A DNA stretch of 64,000 nucleotides, taken from Oscillibacter sp. GTDB lineage: Bacteria; Bacillota; Clostridia; Oscillospirales; Oscillospiraceae. The notes under the pieces are model-generated. The model ran no database searches, was not told the DNA's origin, and saw only the letters and a list, made by a program, of their open reading frames with translations. The stretch is taken from positions 89,306 to 153,305 of the forward strand of contig JAAVHC010000002.1 in assembly GCA_014799925.1 (NCBI GenBank), written 5' to 3'. Each line of letters starts with the position of its first letter. Within the stretch, counting starts at the first letter, position 1. Shown piece by piece: positions 19,401 through 34,400 of this stretch. The position numbers and the translations under genes are program-made.

Positions 19401-22400
19401 CCGGGGATGTATTTGCGCAGGAAATCAATAATCGGATCAATCTGCCCGCGCAGCGCATACTCCGCCCCCAGGATCCCCTCCGGCGTGAGGGTGTCATAGC
19501 CGTTGGCCTGGGTGGCGTTGATGCTGCGCTCGCCGGGATGGCTGGTGCGGTGGATGCGGACGATGGACACGTTTTCCGGCAGTTCGCCCCGCTGATTGGC
19601 CTCCTTGCAGAAGTCGGCGTACTTTGTCCCGTCCGGCAGCGTCACCGGGTCGCTGCCGCCCCAGCAGGTGATGCCCTCGGCCTCATCCACGCCGCACAGG
19701 CTGAACTCCAGGGTGGCGGGCTGGCAGCGCCCGTCGCTCTCCCGGCCCGTTTTGTACGCTGCCCCGGCCCGCGCGGCCACAAAGCCGTCGCCGGTGGCGT
19801 CCACCACCACGCCGGCATGAAGGGTTTTCAGCCCGTCCTGGGTGCCGATCACCAGCCCCCTGACGGTATCGTGCTCTTTCTCCACCTCCACCACAGGGGT
19901 CTGAAGGAAAATGTCCACCCCGGCGTCGCGGACGAATTTCAGGAAAAGGCCCTTGGCCCGTTCGGTGTCCACGCTCATTTCCTGTCCGTTGCGGGTCTTC
20001 ATGGCCGTCGCGCCCAGAAGCGAGAGGACCTCGTCGTACATGGTGCCCGGAGCCACCGCGCCCAGAATGGGGTTGACATAACCGGAGGTGAGCATCCCGC
20101 CCAGGATGCCGAAGCGCTCAATGAGAGCGGTCCTGGCGCCCTGCCGGACGGCGGCCACCGCCGCGCACACCCCGGACGGGCCTCCGCCCGCCACCAATAC
20201 GTCATATTGCCGGGAAAATCTCTTCATTGCACTCATCCTTTCAGATGCTGACCGGAAAGTCCAGCCGCGCGCCCAGCCACCGCTTGCACAGAGGCGCCCA
20301 GGAGGCCAGGTGGGGATGGACCTCCACGGCCTCCGCCGTTCCCAGCCCCAGGCCGTGCCGCCCCTCGGTGTAGAGGTGCAGCTCGCAGGGGACGCCGGCG
20401 CGGCGCAGCGCCTGGATCAGCTCCAGGGAGTTCTCCACAGGCACGTGCTCGTCCGCCATGGTGGACCACACGAAGCAGGGCGGCGTATCCGGGCGCACCT
20501 GGCTGGGCAGGTCGAAGGGGGCCGGGTCCCCGTCCCCCGCCAGACTCTCCCGGCAGCGCCGGTGGGCGTAAGGCCCCAGGGTCCGGGCGGCGGGATAGGC
20601 CAGCACCGCCGCGTCCGGGCGGTTCCGCTCGTCGGCGAAGCCCAGAAGCGCTTTCAGCTCCGGTCGGTCCCACAGCACGGCGCAGGACCCCGCCAGGTGC
20701 CCCCCGGCGGAGAAGCCCATGACCGCCACGCCGTCCGGCCGGACGTTCCACTCCCCAGCGTGCTCCCGGATGAGGCGCAGGGCCCGGGATGCCTGGGCCA
20801 GGGGCGTCCAGCCCAGGGGCTCCCGGACCGCGTCGTCCCACAGGGAGTAGGACAGCACAAAGGTATGAAACCCGGCGGTGAAGAACTCCCAGGCCACCGG
20901 GTCCCCTTCGTGCTCCACCAGCTTCCGGTAGCCGCCGCCGGGAATGACCAGGATGGCGGGCCGGGGGCCCCGGTGGATGTAGGAATTGTCCGGGTCGTGG
21001 AGGTAGCCGGTCAGACTGCCGCCCCGCTGTGTCAGGGGAGCGAGGTCCACCCGCCTCATCGCGCGGCCTCCTCAAAAATCTTCCGCACCGCCGGCGCCAT
21101 GGCTTCCGCGAGACGCCGGTGGGACTCCGGTTCCCAGTGGAGACCGTCGGCGTCGCTGGGCTGGGCGTAGGGAGCGGCGTCCAGGAAATGGCATCCCAGA
21201 TCCTCCGCCGCCTGCCGGTAGACGGCGGCGAACCGATAGGACAGGTTCTCGCCGTATTCGCCGCCCAGCTTGGGGTAGATCTCTCTGCGGCCCAGGGCTT
21301 CCTTGATATGGGCGGGGGATACGATCAGGATGGGGGGCGGGGTGTTGCTCCGCCCGCACTTGGGCGTGGCGCGGACCACGTCCACCAGGGCGCGGATGCC
21401 GTCCCCCAGGTGTTCCGGGGTGGGATTCAGGCAGGCATGGAGGTCGTTGGTGCCCAGCATGATGACCACCAGGTCCAGGGGACGGTGGCTGAGCAGGCAG
21501 GGCTGGAAGTAGGGCAGGCCGTTGCGCCAAGGCTCGCCGGGGAAGTCGTAGATGGAGGTCCGTCCCCCCAGTCCCTCCTCGATGACGTGATATTCCTCCC
21601 CCAGCAGGGCGGACAGGCGGCCGGTCCAGCGGGTGCCCGGATCATAGCGCTCCGAGGGGACGCCCAGGTCCACCCACCGGGGGACGCAGCCCCAGGTATT
21701 GGAATCTCCAAAGCAGAGAATTTCTTTTTTCACAGAAAATTCCTCCCTTATAAAACGCCGCCCCCGGCAGAGGCGGCGTCTGAATTTTTATAGTCTGATC
21801 TTCAGAATGAATTCGTTCCGGCTGGCGGGATAGTAGCTCTCGCAGTACTCCACCAGATCGTCGTCCACGTCCCTGACGAAGGATGTGATGACGATGGCCA
21901 GAGAGCCGGGCTCCACCCCCAGCAGGCGGCTGCGCCGCCCGTCCAGCACCGCCGCGTCGATGTGCTTCTCCGAGAACTTCTTGGCGGTCCCGTTCTCCCG
22001 CATGGCCTGGCGGACGGAGGTGACGGTAAAATCGTAATTCTGGAAAAAGCTCAGCTTCATCGTATAGTAGGAGGTGGTCAGCACGATGGGGCCGTGGTCG
22101 AAGCTGTCCTTGGCATACCGGAGGCGGGTGAGCTTGATGACGCTGGCCCCCTCGGGAAGGTCCAGGTAGCCCCGGACCTTCTCCTCCGCGGGCATGACCA
22201 GGAACTCCAGCACCTCGGTCTGGACGTCCTGGCCCCGGCGGCGCATCTCCTCGGCGAAGCTTTCGATAAACACCGTGGAATCCTCCAGCCGCTGGGGCAT
22301 GGTGACGAAGGTGCCCCGGCCCTTCACACGGACCAGATACCCGTCGTTGACCAGGTTCAGCAGCGCCGTGCGCACCGAGGCCCGGCTGACGCCGAACTGC

Positions 22401-25400
22401 TCGCACAGCTCCATCTCCGTGGGCAGCAGATGGCCCACCGGCCATTCCCCGCTCTCAATGTTTGTCATGACATACTCCGATATCTTGGCGTGCAGCGGCT
22501 TCATGATCTACCTCGAATCCTGCCCCCGGGGATAAAAGCACGGGAAAATCCGCCGCGCGCCCCAGGTTACGGCATTTTTCTTTACTATATCACATTTCAT
22601 AACGGGAGTCAAACAGTTTCTTCCGTATTTTGCCGGCAGAGGGGGCCCCTGCCGGCGCAGGGATATGTCCTGTCAAATATGGCAAAAACCGGACGGGAAT
22701 TTTGTAGATACCGCTGAAATGTCACGACAATAGCGGGCAAGTTTGCCGGAATGTATTGACATAAGATGGAAACTCTGCTAAAATTCACAATACAGATGAT
22801 ATATGTCCGCATTTTGACAGCCTGTTCGCGGATAGGCTCTGAGAGGGAGATAAGATAAGATGGGCGTACGCAGCAAGTGGAAAGATGAGAGCTTTGACGT
22901 CGTCGTGGTCGGCGGCGGAATGACGGGCCTGTGCGCGGCGCTGGCCAGCGCCCGGGAGGGCGTGCGGACGGCGCTGATCCAGAACCGGCCCGTGCTGGGG
23001 GGCAACGCCAGCTCGGAGATCCGGATGCACATCTGCGGCGCGGACGCCAACCAGTTCAAGCGCGACGCCGCCGAAACGGGCATCATCCACGAGATCATGC
23101 TGGAAAACAAGGCTCGCAACGACTACTACAATTTCTCCATCTGGGACAGCGTCCTGCTCCAGACGGTCTACCGTCAGAAGGACCTGACCCTGTTTCTGAA
23201 CACGGGGATGGAGGACGCGGAGCTGGAGGGCGATCACATCACGCGGATCCACTGCTACCAGAGCACCACGGAGACCCACCTGTGGGTGTCCGGAAAGGTG
23301 TTTATCGACTGCACCGGCAACGGCACCCTGGGCTACTTCGCCGGGGCGGACTACCGGGTGGGCAGCGAGGGCAGGGAGGAGTTCCAGGAGCCCGACGCGC
23401 CGGACCAGCCCAACAACGACCGCATGGGCAACACCCTGCTGTTCAAGGCGGTGAACCGGGGGCATCCGGTCCCCTTCCGCGCGCCGGACTGGGTGCGGCA
23501 TTTCTCGGAGGACGACCTGAAGCTCCGGGGCCACGGCAACCACAAGCCGCTGCTGCTGTGCCCCACCGACATCAGCTACACCAACCAGAGCAAACCGGAG
23601 AAGGAGAAGAAGGCCTTCGATGTCTACGGCCTGGATTACGGCTACTGGTGGATCGAGCTGCCCGGCAGGGGGCCGGACATCATCGACGAGTATGAAACCA
23701 TCCGGGACGAGCTGGTGCGGTGCGTCTACGGCGTATGGGATCATATGAAAAACAGCGGCGACCACGGCGCCGGGGACTATGACCTGGACTGGGTGGGGAT
23801 GCTCCCCGGCATCCGGGAGAGCCGGCGGCTGGTGGGCGACTACATACTGACGGAAAACGACGTGCTTTCCAACCGCATCTTTTCCGACGCGGTGGCCTAC
23901 GGCGGCTGGCCCATTGACAACCATACCCCCGGCGGACTGGACGACAAGGACGTGATGCCCTCCACCGTCCGGCATTTCCCCGGCCTGTATACCATTCCCT
24001 ACCGCTGCTATTGCAGCAGTAAAATTTCCAACCTGATGCAGGCGGGCCGGATTCTCAGCGCCTCCAAGCTGGCCATGGCCAGCTCCCGGGTGATGGGGAC
24101 CTGCTCGGTGGGCGGTCAGGCGGCGGGTACGGCGGCGGCCATGTGCGTACAGTACGGCTGCAGGCCCCGCCAGATTGGGGAGCGGATAGAGGAGCTCCAG
24201 CAGCGGCTGCTGCGCAGCGACTGCTATATCCCCGGTTTTGTCAATCAGGACCCCGGGGACCTGGCCCGGCGGGCGACTGTGGAGGCCTCCAGCCAGCTGG
24301 ACGGCCACCCCGCGGCCAACGTGACCAACGGCGTCTCCCGTGACCGGGAGGGCGTGATCAACTGCTGGGAGTCCGACGGTCTCGCTCCGGAGGGCGAGAC
24401 CCTGACCCTGCGTCTGGAGCAGCCCGCGAATCTGGGGCAGGTTCGGGTGACTTTCGACTCCAACCTGAACCGGGCCATCAAGATCACCCTCTCTGCCAAA
24501 CGGATGGCCCAGCAGCAGGTCGGTCCCCCGGCGGAGCTGGTGAAGGACTACGAGGTACGCCTGCTCCGCGGCGGCGAGACGGTTGCCTCCCGCAGGGTGG
24601 AGGGCAACTACCAGCGGCTGAACGTGCTGGACTTCCCCGAAGCGCCTCTGTGCGACGGCATCGAGATCCGGGTGCTGTCCACCAACGGCTGCCCCAACGC
24701 GCGGATCTACGAGGTACGGGCATACGAGTGAGACGGCGTCTCGCTCTTTGGATACCAAAACAATGCCAAATCATCAGAAAGGACAAATCAAGATGAAAAA
24801 GAGATGGATCGCGCTTTTCCTGGCCCTTGTCATGGCGCTGAGCCTCGCGGCCTGCGGCGGCAAGAACAATGACAACAGCACCCCCGGCGGCAATACCCCC
24901 AGCACCCCCGATACCCCCACGGAGAACAATACTCCCAGCACTCCCGACACCCCCAAGGAGACCGTTACCCTGAAGATGTGGGGCGGCGTCCAGGGCGAGT
25001 ACGGCTATGACGCCCTGGTGGAGAACTTCAACAACGAGTTCGCCGACAAGGGCATCCAGGTGGAGTATACCCGCTACGTCAACAACGCCGACGGCAACCT
25101 CCAGCTGGACACCTACCTCTCCTCCGGCAATGACATCGACATCTTCATGTGCTACGGCGGCACCACCCGTTACTACAACCGCGTGGACGCCGGATTGTGC
25201 CTGGACATCACCGATGAGCTGGCTGCCCGGGGCTTCGATCCCGCTTCTGAGCTGGGCGCTACCAACGTGGCTCCCTACGCCATTGACGGCCGCTTCTATG
25301 CCATGCCCACCAAGACCGACAACAAGGCCTGGATGATGGTCAACGCCGACATGTTCGCGGAAGCCGGAATCGACCTGCCCGTCAACGGCTGGACCTACGC

Positions 25401-28400
25401 CCAGTTCAAGGACGCCTGCGCCAAGCTGACGAAGGGCGAGGGCCTGGACAAGACCTACGCGGTGCGCTTCTGCTTCGCCGACACCAAGGATTACCTCCGC
25501 GCCGGCATGGGCAGCCCCCTGGGCGTCAACAGCATCTATAAGGATGGCGCCACTGAGACCAACTTCGACAGCCCTGTCTGGAAGAACGGCTTCCAGCTGC
25601 TGGTTGACATGGTGGACGCCGGCTACGCCTATGGCTGGGACGACGAGGTCGCCGACGACGTCTCCTTTGCCAACTCCTTCCTGGAGGGCAAGTGCGCCAT
25701 GAGTCTGGGCGTGGCCAACATCCGCGTGGCCCGCGACCTGGAGACCTATCCCCATGATTTCCAGACCGCTCTGGTGCCCTTCCCCGTGCCCGATGAGAGC
25801 TACATGGACCGCGCCGACCACGGCATCATGTCCGACGCGGGCGACCTGATCGTGGTCAATTCCAAGACCGCCTATCCCCAGGAGTGCGTCGACTTCATCG
25901 TATGGTACATCCAGGGCGGCATGGCGCCTCTGGCCTCCGGCGGCCGCATCCCCCTGTGGTCCGGCTTTGACAAGTCCAGCATTGTGGACGCGGTCAACGA
26001 GGGCACTACGGACGCTATCCCCGGCGGCGCGTTCAACGCGGACTCCCTGAAGGCGTATCTGTCCATCGGCACCGGCTTTGACGAGTCCATCCTGGTCACC
26101 GATAAGGACGCCGAGGTGGAGACCATCTTTGACGAGGAGCTCCAGGCCATCATGTACGGCCAGAAGTCCGTTGACCAGGGCCTGGCGGACATGAAGAGCC
26201 GCGCCGACGCTCTTCTGAAATAGGACTGGATAAAGGTCCCGGCCTGCGGGCCGCGGACTGCTGCCTGGAGCGGCGAAGAATACGCGCCGCTCCAGGCTGT
26301 TCTTTTCAGGTACCGGTAAAAGAAACCTGATAGTATTCTTCGAGTAAAAGTGCGATGTCGTTACCGGGTGGAAATTTGGGAATTATATTGGGTTCAGTCT
26401 CGAACTTACCGTTCTTTTTGATACTTTTTCTTTCAAGAAAAAGTATGACAGCGTTTCTTAGGAAGGAGATCTTATGGCTCAACAACAAACGACAAAGCAG
26501 CTGCGCGCCGGCGCCAGGCAGCACCGCGCCCACCCCAATCTGGTGGCGGGCACGTTCCTCCTGCCCAGCCTGGTGGGTCTGGTCTGCTTCAGCATCATCC
26601 CCATGCTGTTCTCCCTGTTCATCAGCTTCACCGACTGGAACTTCCTCAAGGGCATCGGCAACTGGAACATCGTGGGACTGAAAAACTTCATTGACCTGTG
26701 GTCCGACGAGTGGTTTACCGCCTCCCTGGTCAACACCATCATCTTTACCGTCGTCACCGTGCCCATCGGCCTGTTCGTGGCCGTGGTGCTGGCGGTGCTC
26801 ATCGACACCTTCTGCGCCAGAAAGCTCCAGGGCCTGGTGCGCATCACCATGTATATGCCGAAGATCTGCAACATCGTGGCCTCCTCGGCGGTATGGATCA
26901 TGCTCTATTCCTCCTACGGCCCCTTTACCCAGCTGATGCGGAATCTGGGCTGGGAGGACCCGCCCCGCTTTCTGGTCAGCTATACCTGGGCCCTGCCGGC
27001 CGTGATGCTCATGTGCATCTGGAGCAGCCTGGGCTATCAGGTGTTCATCTACAGCGCCTCCCTTACCGCCCTGCCCAAGGACCTGTACGAGGCGGCGGAT
27101 CTGGACGGCGTCAACAACATCCAGCGGTTCTTCTACGTGACCCTGCCCCAGCTGAAGCCCACCACGTTCTTCCTGACCATCACCGGCATCATCAGCTCCT
27201 TCAAGGTCTTCGGCCAGGTCAACGTCATGACCCAGGGCGGACCGGGCACCTCTACTTATACGCTGGTGTACTACATCTACAAGCAGGCCTTCAGCTATTA
27301 CAACATGGGCTACGCCTCGGCGGTAGCCATGATCCTCTTCCTGCTGCTGCTGTGCGTCACGGTGATCCAGTGGAAGCACAACAATGAAGATTAAGGAGGC
27401 GACCGAAGATGAGTGCCGCGGCAAATGTGAAACATACCAAGGAAGGCCCCATGCTGACCATGCGCCAGCGCCAGCTGCCCGGAAGGATCGTCATGACCAT
27501 CCTGCTGCTGGGCTTTGCCATCCTGATGATCGTCCCCTTTATCTGGATGGTCTCCTCCTCTTTTAAAATAGAGCGTGAGGTCATGACCATCCCCATCCAG
27601 TGGATTCCCAGGAATCCCACCTGGGATAACTACAAGATGGTGCTCCACATCAACACCAACAAGAAGGACTACCACTTCCTGCTGTCCTACTGGAACTCCA
27701 TCAAGGTCTCCGTGCTGAACACCCTGGTCAGCGTCCTCACCGCCGCCACGGCGGGCTACGCTTTCGCCAAGCTGCGGTTCAAGGGGGCCAACGCCCTGTT
27801 CCTGATCTATCTGGCGCAGATGATGGTCCCCTCCCAGCTGACTTTGATCCCCCGGTTCGTCATGTTCTCCGCGCTGGAGCTGACCAATACCCACTTTTCC
27901 ATCATCGCTCCCAAGCTCATCGCCGTGTCCGCCACCTTCATGATGCGGCAGGCCTTTATCAGCGTCCCCAACGACCTGCGGGAATCGGCCATGATCGACG
28001 GCGCGGGCGAGTGGCGCATCTGGGGACAGATCATGCTCCCCTCCGTAAAGCCCACCCTGGCCGCCCTGGCCACGGTGCAGTTCCTGGACAGCTGGAACAG
28101 CTATCTGGATCCCCTGGTGTTCCTGTCCGACTGGCGGCTGCGGACCCTGCCCATCGCCCTGAACCAGTTCGTCAGCGAGGAGGGCGCGCAGTACAACCTG
28201 ATCACCGCGGCCTGCTGCCTGACGGTCATCCCGGTGTTCGTGGTGTTCCTGTGCGGCCAGAAGTTCTTCGTCAAGGGCCTGACGGTGGGCGCGGTCAAGG
28301 GGTAAAATACTCTGCTGCAACATTGCAATCCAGCTCACGGCATGGTATAATCATCCAGTACCACACCCAAAAAGACAGGAGGAACCATCGTGAGAAGTCG

Positions 28401-31400
28401 CACCAGGCAGATATTATCCCTGATTTTAGCATGTATCCTGAGCGTAAACCTGAGCATACCGGCGTTTGGGGCGTCGGAATTTCCGGACGTGCCGGCATCG
28501 CACTGGGCGTATGGGGATATCCGGGACTGCTGCCGGTTAGGCATTGTCAGCGGGTACACGGACGGCACCTTCCGCCCCGATCAGAACGTCACCGGCGCGC
28601 AGTTTGTTACCATGCTGGCGAGGACGTTCTACGGCACGGAGTATTCGGAAAAGGCGGTTGACCCAACGTATACCAGCCAGGGCTGGTATGTTCCGGCGCT
28701 GATGGTTTATTCGCTTGCCGGGCTGCTGAAAGGCACGTCCGAGCTGGCGCATGACACCGTGTTCCTTTGGCGCAGCGCCGCCGATCTGGACCTGAACCGC
28801 TACGATATGGCGCAGATTGTAAGCAATACGCTGACGGCCAAGGGCAGGGAAGCCACTGCGGATCAGCGCGCGGCCGCCAGCCTGTCCATCACGGACTACG
28901 GCAGCATTCCCGACGAATACCGGGAGGCGGTGCTGAACTGTTACGCGCTGGAGATCCTCAGCGGATTTACGGACGGCTCCTTCGGCGGTTCCGCGAACAT
29001 GACCCGTGCGCAGGCATGCGTTGTTGTGTCGCGGACGCTGGACACAATAGGGGGGGCTGCCGCTGATATTGCCCCGCAGCCCACCGTACCGGCGCAGCCG
29101 GATCCGACTCCCGGACAGCCCACCGTACCGGCGCAGCCGGACCCGACTCCCGGACAGCCCACCGTACCGGCGCAGCCGGACCCGACTCCCGAACAGCCCG
29201 CCCCGGCGCAGCCGGACCCGGACCCCGCTCCCCAGGAATCCGCGACGAAACCGGCGATGGCGTACACGACCGACAAGCTCCTGTATATAGCCGGGGTTCC
29301 CCTGGCGGGCATGGTTGTGATTGACAACGAATACTATTACCCCCTGCCTCTGCTGTTTTCAGACGGCAGCCATGGCGATATCGCTTTAAAGCTGAATACA
29401 TTCAGTTATTCGGTGCAAACGGACGAATTTTTTGCACAAAAAAGCCTTGAGCGTACCTGGATGACTCCCGCTGTCTGCGCCAAGCCGGGTGTCGAAATTG
29501 GCATAACGGAACCGGTCAGCCGCCCGATAAAAGCCTCGGATCAGACAGTAGCGCCTTACAAGTATTATGAACTTAAAAACGCGCTCCGTTCGTTCGGCAA
29601 TCCGCTGCCGTCCGACGTTGCCGACGCCGGCAACAGCGATTATTACCTGCTGCGCCTGTCGGCGCTCCCGGACTGCTACGGCTACCGGGAGGACGGCAGC
29701 GGCGTGTACCTGCTGGAGCGTCTGGCTCCCTCCGCCCCGCTCACCTGGGAAACAGACCTGGCGGGGCAGGCGCTCAAGGGCCTGGTCAAGGGCACCGCGC
29801 GGGAAACCGTACAGGCGATCCATGATTACCTGGTAAATACCTTAGCTTACAATCAAGCCCGTGCCGACGAGTCGGTCGAGCCTCCCCCGGAGTCCAGCTA
29901 TTATAACCAAATTAATAAGGCACTGGATACAGGTTACGGCGTCTGCGAGGATTACGCAGAGCTCTTTATGGCTATGTGCCTCCGGGCGGGGATCCCCTGC
30001 CAAACGACCCGCTCCACCTGGATCAACCACGAATGGAACCGGGTCTATGTAGACGGGAAGTGGTACTACATTGATGTAACGTGGGATGACCCTGTTGGGT
30101 CCAAGCCCACCCTGCGGCAGAAATACTTCCTGTCCGAGACCCTGTGGAGCGACCACGAAATGGGCCCCTCCTGACTTCCCCGGAAATTATTACGTTGGCG
30201 ATTATTTAATTGACAACGTAATAAGAGCTGTCTCTTTGCGCATCCGTGCAGGGCGCGGCGGCCCGGCGCGCCGTTTTACGGGACCACGGAGCTGGTCTGG
30301 GGACGGCGGGCCGGGTCGTCCCGCCCTGTGTTCGTCTGCGAAGCGGACGAAGTAAAAATATAACAGAAAGAGTGAATTATATGGAAAACAATGCATCCTG
30401 GCTCGGCCTGGAGGACCGGGTAATCATCGTCACCGGCGGCGCGTCCGGCATCGGGCGGGCCGTGGTGGAGGAGCTGCTGGCCGACGGGGCCAGGGTCGCC
30501 GTGTGCGACATGAACCCCGAGGCTCCCACCTTTGAGAACGCCGCCGAGGGCCGACTGCTCTATCTGGTCACCAACGTGACCAGCCGCGAGAGCGTGGAGA
30601 AGATGGTGGCGGATACCCTGGCCGCCTTTGGCCGGATCGACGGCATCGTCAACAACGCGGGCATCAACATCCCCCGCCTCCTGGTGGACGAGGGGAACCA
30701 GTACGAGCTGGACGAGGCCACCTGGGACAAGGTCATGGGCGTGAACCTGAAGGGCGTGTACCTGTGCGCCCAGGCGGCGGCCCGCGTCATGGTCAGGCAG
30801 GGCGGCGGCGTCATCCTCAATATGTCCTCCGAATCCGGCCTGGAGGGCAGCGAGGGCCAGAGCGTCTACGCCGCCAGCAAGAACGCGGTCAACTCCCTGA
30901 CCCGCTCCTGGGCCAAGGAGCTGGGCAAGAAGAACGTGCGTGTGGTGGGCGTGGCCCCCGGCATCCTGGAGGCCACCGGCCTGCGGACCCTGAGCTATGA
31001 GACCGCCCTGGCCTACACCCGGGGCATCACCATTGACGAGCTGCGCTCGGGCTATTCCAGGACCAGCACCACCCCCATGGGCCGCTCCGGCAGGCTCAGC
31101 GAGGTAGCCAATACCGTGGCGTTCCTCCTCAGCGACCGGGCAAGCTACGTCCACGGTGTGACGCTGAACGTGGCCGGCGGCAAGACCAGGGGGTAAGCCA
31201 TGGACAAGCGGCCCAACATTCTGCTGATCCTCTCCGACCAGCAGCGGCGGGATTCCCTGGGGGCCTACGGCTGCCGCTATGTCAGCACACCCAACCTGGA
31301 CGCCCTGGCGGCGGAGGGGACCCGATACGACCGCGCCTACTGCAACGCCCCCGTCTGCACGCCCAGCCGGGCCTGCATCCTCACCGGGAAGCGGCTGGCG

Positions 31401-34400
31401 GGCCATGGGGTGTATAATCTCTTCGACAACCTGCCGGAGACGGAGCGGCTGCTGCCCTGGCATCTGCGGGAGGCGGGATACCAGACCGGTCTGGTGGGAA
31501 AGCTGCATGTCAGCGGCATCATGTACGAGGTCCGGCAGCGGAATCCCGGAGACGGATTTGATGTCTACGAGCTCAGCCACGACCCCAACGTGCTGCTGGA
31601 CGAGCCTCTCAACTCTTACGGCGCGTGGCTGCGGGAAAACCACCCGGAGACCTATGAAAAGATCCGGCGGGAGGGCCGCGCCTGGACGGACCGGCCTCCC
31701 GAGACCCATTTTTCCACCTGGGTCAGCGACCGCTCCGCCGCCTTTATCCGGGGGCGGAACAGGGAGAAGCCATTCTTCCTGTCCGTGGGCTATTTCGACC
31801 CCCACAGCCCCTACGACAACCATCCCACCGGCAGCGAGGACCTGCTGCACGAGCAGTTCCGCCCGCCCCTGACCGCCCCGGAGGGCGAGCGGTCGGCGGA
31901 CCGTCTGGAGGCGCTGGACCAGATCCGGCGTCTCCAGTGCAGGGACCCCTACACCCGCTTCACGGCCGGGGAGGCGGAGCAGCTCCGCCGGGGGTACTTC
32001 GCCGGGGTGTCCTTCCTGGACAAACAGCTGGGAAAAATAATCGAAGCCCTGAAAGATGAGGGCATTTATGACGATACGCTGATTATCTACTCCTCTGACC
32101 ACGGCGACATGATCTGTGACCACAATCTGCTGGGCAAAGGGGCCTATTTCTACGACCCGTGTACCGGCGTGCCGCTGATCGTGAAGTACCCCGGCCAGCG
32201 GGAGGGGCGGATTGACGGCCGGCTGGTGCAGCTCAACGACATCTTTGCCACCGCCATGACCGCGGCGGGGCTGGCGGGACCCATCCCGGCGGACAGCCGC
32301 GCCCTCCAGGGGAGCGCGCCCCGGAAGATCGCCGTGTGCGAATACCGGGGATGCAGCCAGATGGATCTGGGGGTTTTCCCCCATCCGGTGCAGGCCACCA
32401 TGATCCGGGGCGAGCGGTACAAGCTGAATCTGTACCACGACACCCATGAGATGCAGCTGTTCGACATGGAAAATGACCCCCGGGAGCTCCATGATCTGGC
32501 CCGGGACCCCGCCTGTCAGGGCATTGTCGCGGAATTGACGAGGCTCTATCTGGACGAGAAGGCGGGGGAGGACTACCGGCTGAACGCCTCCAGAGGCGGG
32601 CTGTCGGAAATCCCGTCCTTCTCCAAGTTGAAGCAGCGCATTGACGGGCGCAATGCCGCAAAGGAGCCGTCCGATGGATGAGAAACCGTTCGCGTGGCGG
32701 CTCAGCGGAGATGAGCTGATCCTCTCCGGACGGGGCCGGGACTGGGCCGCCTCCGGGGAGGCCCCCTGGTATGCGTGCGCCGGGACCATCCGCCGCCTGA
32801 CGGTGGAGCCCGGCGCGCTTGCGCTGGGCGTCTACGCTCTGGCGGGGTGTGCCGCCCTGGAGGAGGCCGCGCTGCCGGAGGGCCTGAGGTATATCGGGGC
32901 CAAGGCCTTCAGCGGCTGCGCCGGCTTGAAAACGGTGTATTTGCCCGCCTCTCTGGAAGAAGTGGACCTCAAGGCCTTTCGCGGCTGTGAGGCGCTGACG
33001 GATATCTGTTACGCCGGGACGAAGGCCCAGTGGCAGGCAGTCCGGATCAGCCCCGCCTCCCGGGGCAACCGGCCCCTGCTGGACGCCCGGCTCCACTGCC
33101 TGGGCGGCGGGGGAGGGGCATCCGCCGCGCCCCTGCCGGACCGCCGGGAGGAGATTATCCGGACTCTGCGCGGCATCCTGGAGCAGGGCGGGGACGGACG
33201 GCTGCACATCCTTGCCCCATCCCTCTCGGTGCCGGACTGTCCCGGCAAGAGCGGGGACTGCACTCTGCTGGTCTTCCCGGCGGGGCGGACCATGCTCATC
33301 GACGCGGGGCTGGCCTTTTGCCGGGAACGGGTGCTGTCCATGCTGGAGGACCTGGGGCTGAAACGGCTGGACGCCTTTCTGCTCAGTCATCCCCACCCGG
33401 ACCATATGGGAAATGTCCTGGCGGTGGCGGAATCCCGCAGTATCGGCGCGTACTGGTCCGCGGGGATGCCGCCCGGGGATGCCGAGGCGGAGCTGACCGC
33501 GTACCTCCGCGCCAAAGGGACGGCGCTTTCCCGTCCCCTGCGGGCCGGAGACCGCTGGGAACTGGACGGCGCAGCGCTGGAGGTTCTCCACCCCGTTGAT
33601 CCCATGCCGGAGACGGACGGCGGAGAGGACGGCGCGGTAAACGACTGTTCCGTTCTGCTCAGGCTGACCCACGGAAAAGCCTCCTACCTCACCGGCGGCG
33701 ACCTGTACGCCGGGATGGAGGCGGCGCTGGTCCGGCGGTACGGACCCCGCCTCCGGGCGGATGTGATGAAAACCAACCATCATGGGTTGTATACCTCCAA
33801 CAGCCGCCTGTGGCTGGAGGCCGTGTCCCCGCGGATCGCCCTGACGGAGAGCGACGACGGCGGCAGCTACGCCGCCCGCGAGACCGCCGCCGCTCTGGGC
33901 GCGGAGTGGATCAGCACCGGTCAGGACGGCATGACGCTGATCAGCCTGGACCGCCTGGGCGGGCTGGAGGCGCTGACCCGGTACGGACGCCGCATAAGGA
34001 AGGAAACGCCATGAGTCTGTTCAACAGCCCGCCGCCCGAGGAGGAGGCGAAGCCCCTGCATCCTGTGACCCGCTGGTTCCGGGCGGTCACGGGGCATTTC
34101 TGCTTTGTGATTTTCATCGGACTGATGCTGGGGATCTCTCTGATCCCCGCCGCGCTGTGCGTATACGGATTCCTCTCCACCGGGGCGCTGGTCTATGTTC
34201 TGGGTGGGATCCTGTCCGGCGCGGTGGCGGGGCCGGTGTGGGCGGCCATCCAAAGGGCCGCCTGGGAGCTGCAGTTCGGGCATCCCTGGTATCTCTACCG
34301 GGGTTTTCTGCACTGGCTGCGGAGCAATCTGCGGCAGGGGGCGGCGCTGGGCGTCCTGGGCGCGTTTCTGTGGACTCTGCTTCTGTCCCCCGCCGTCATG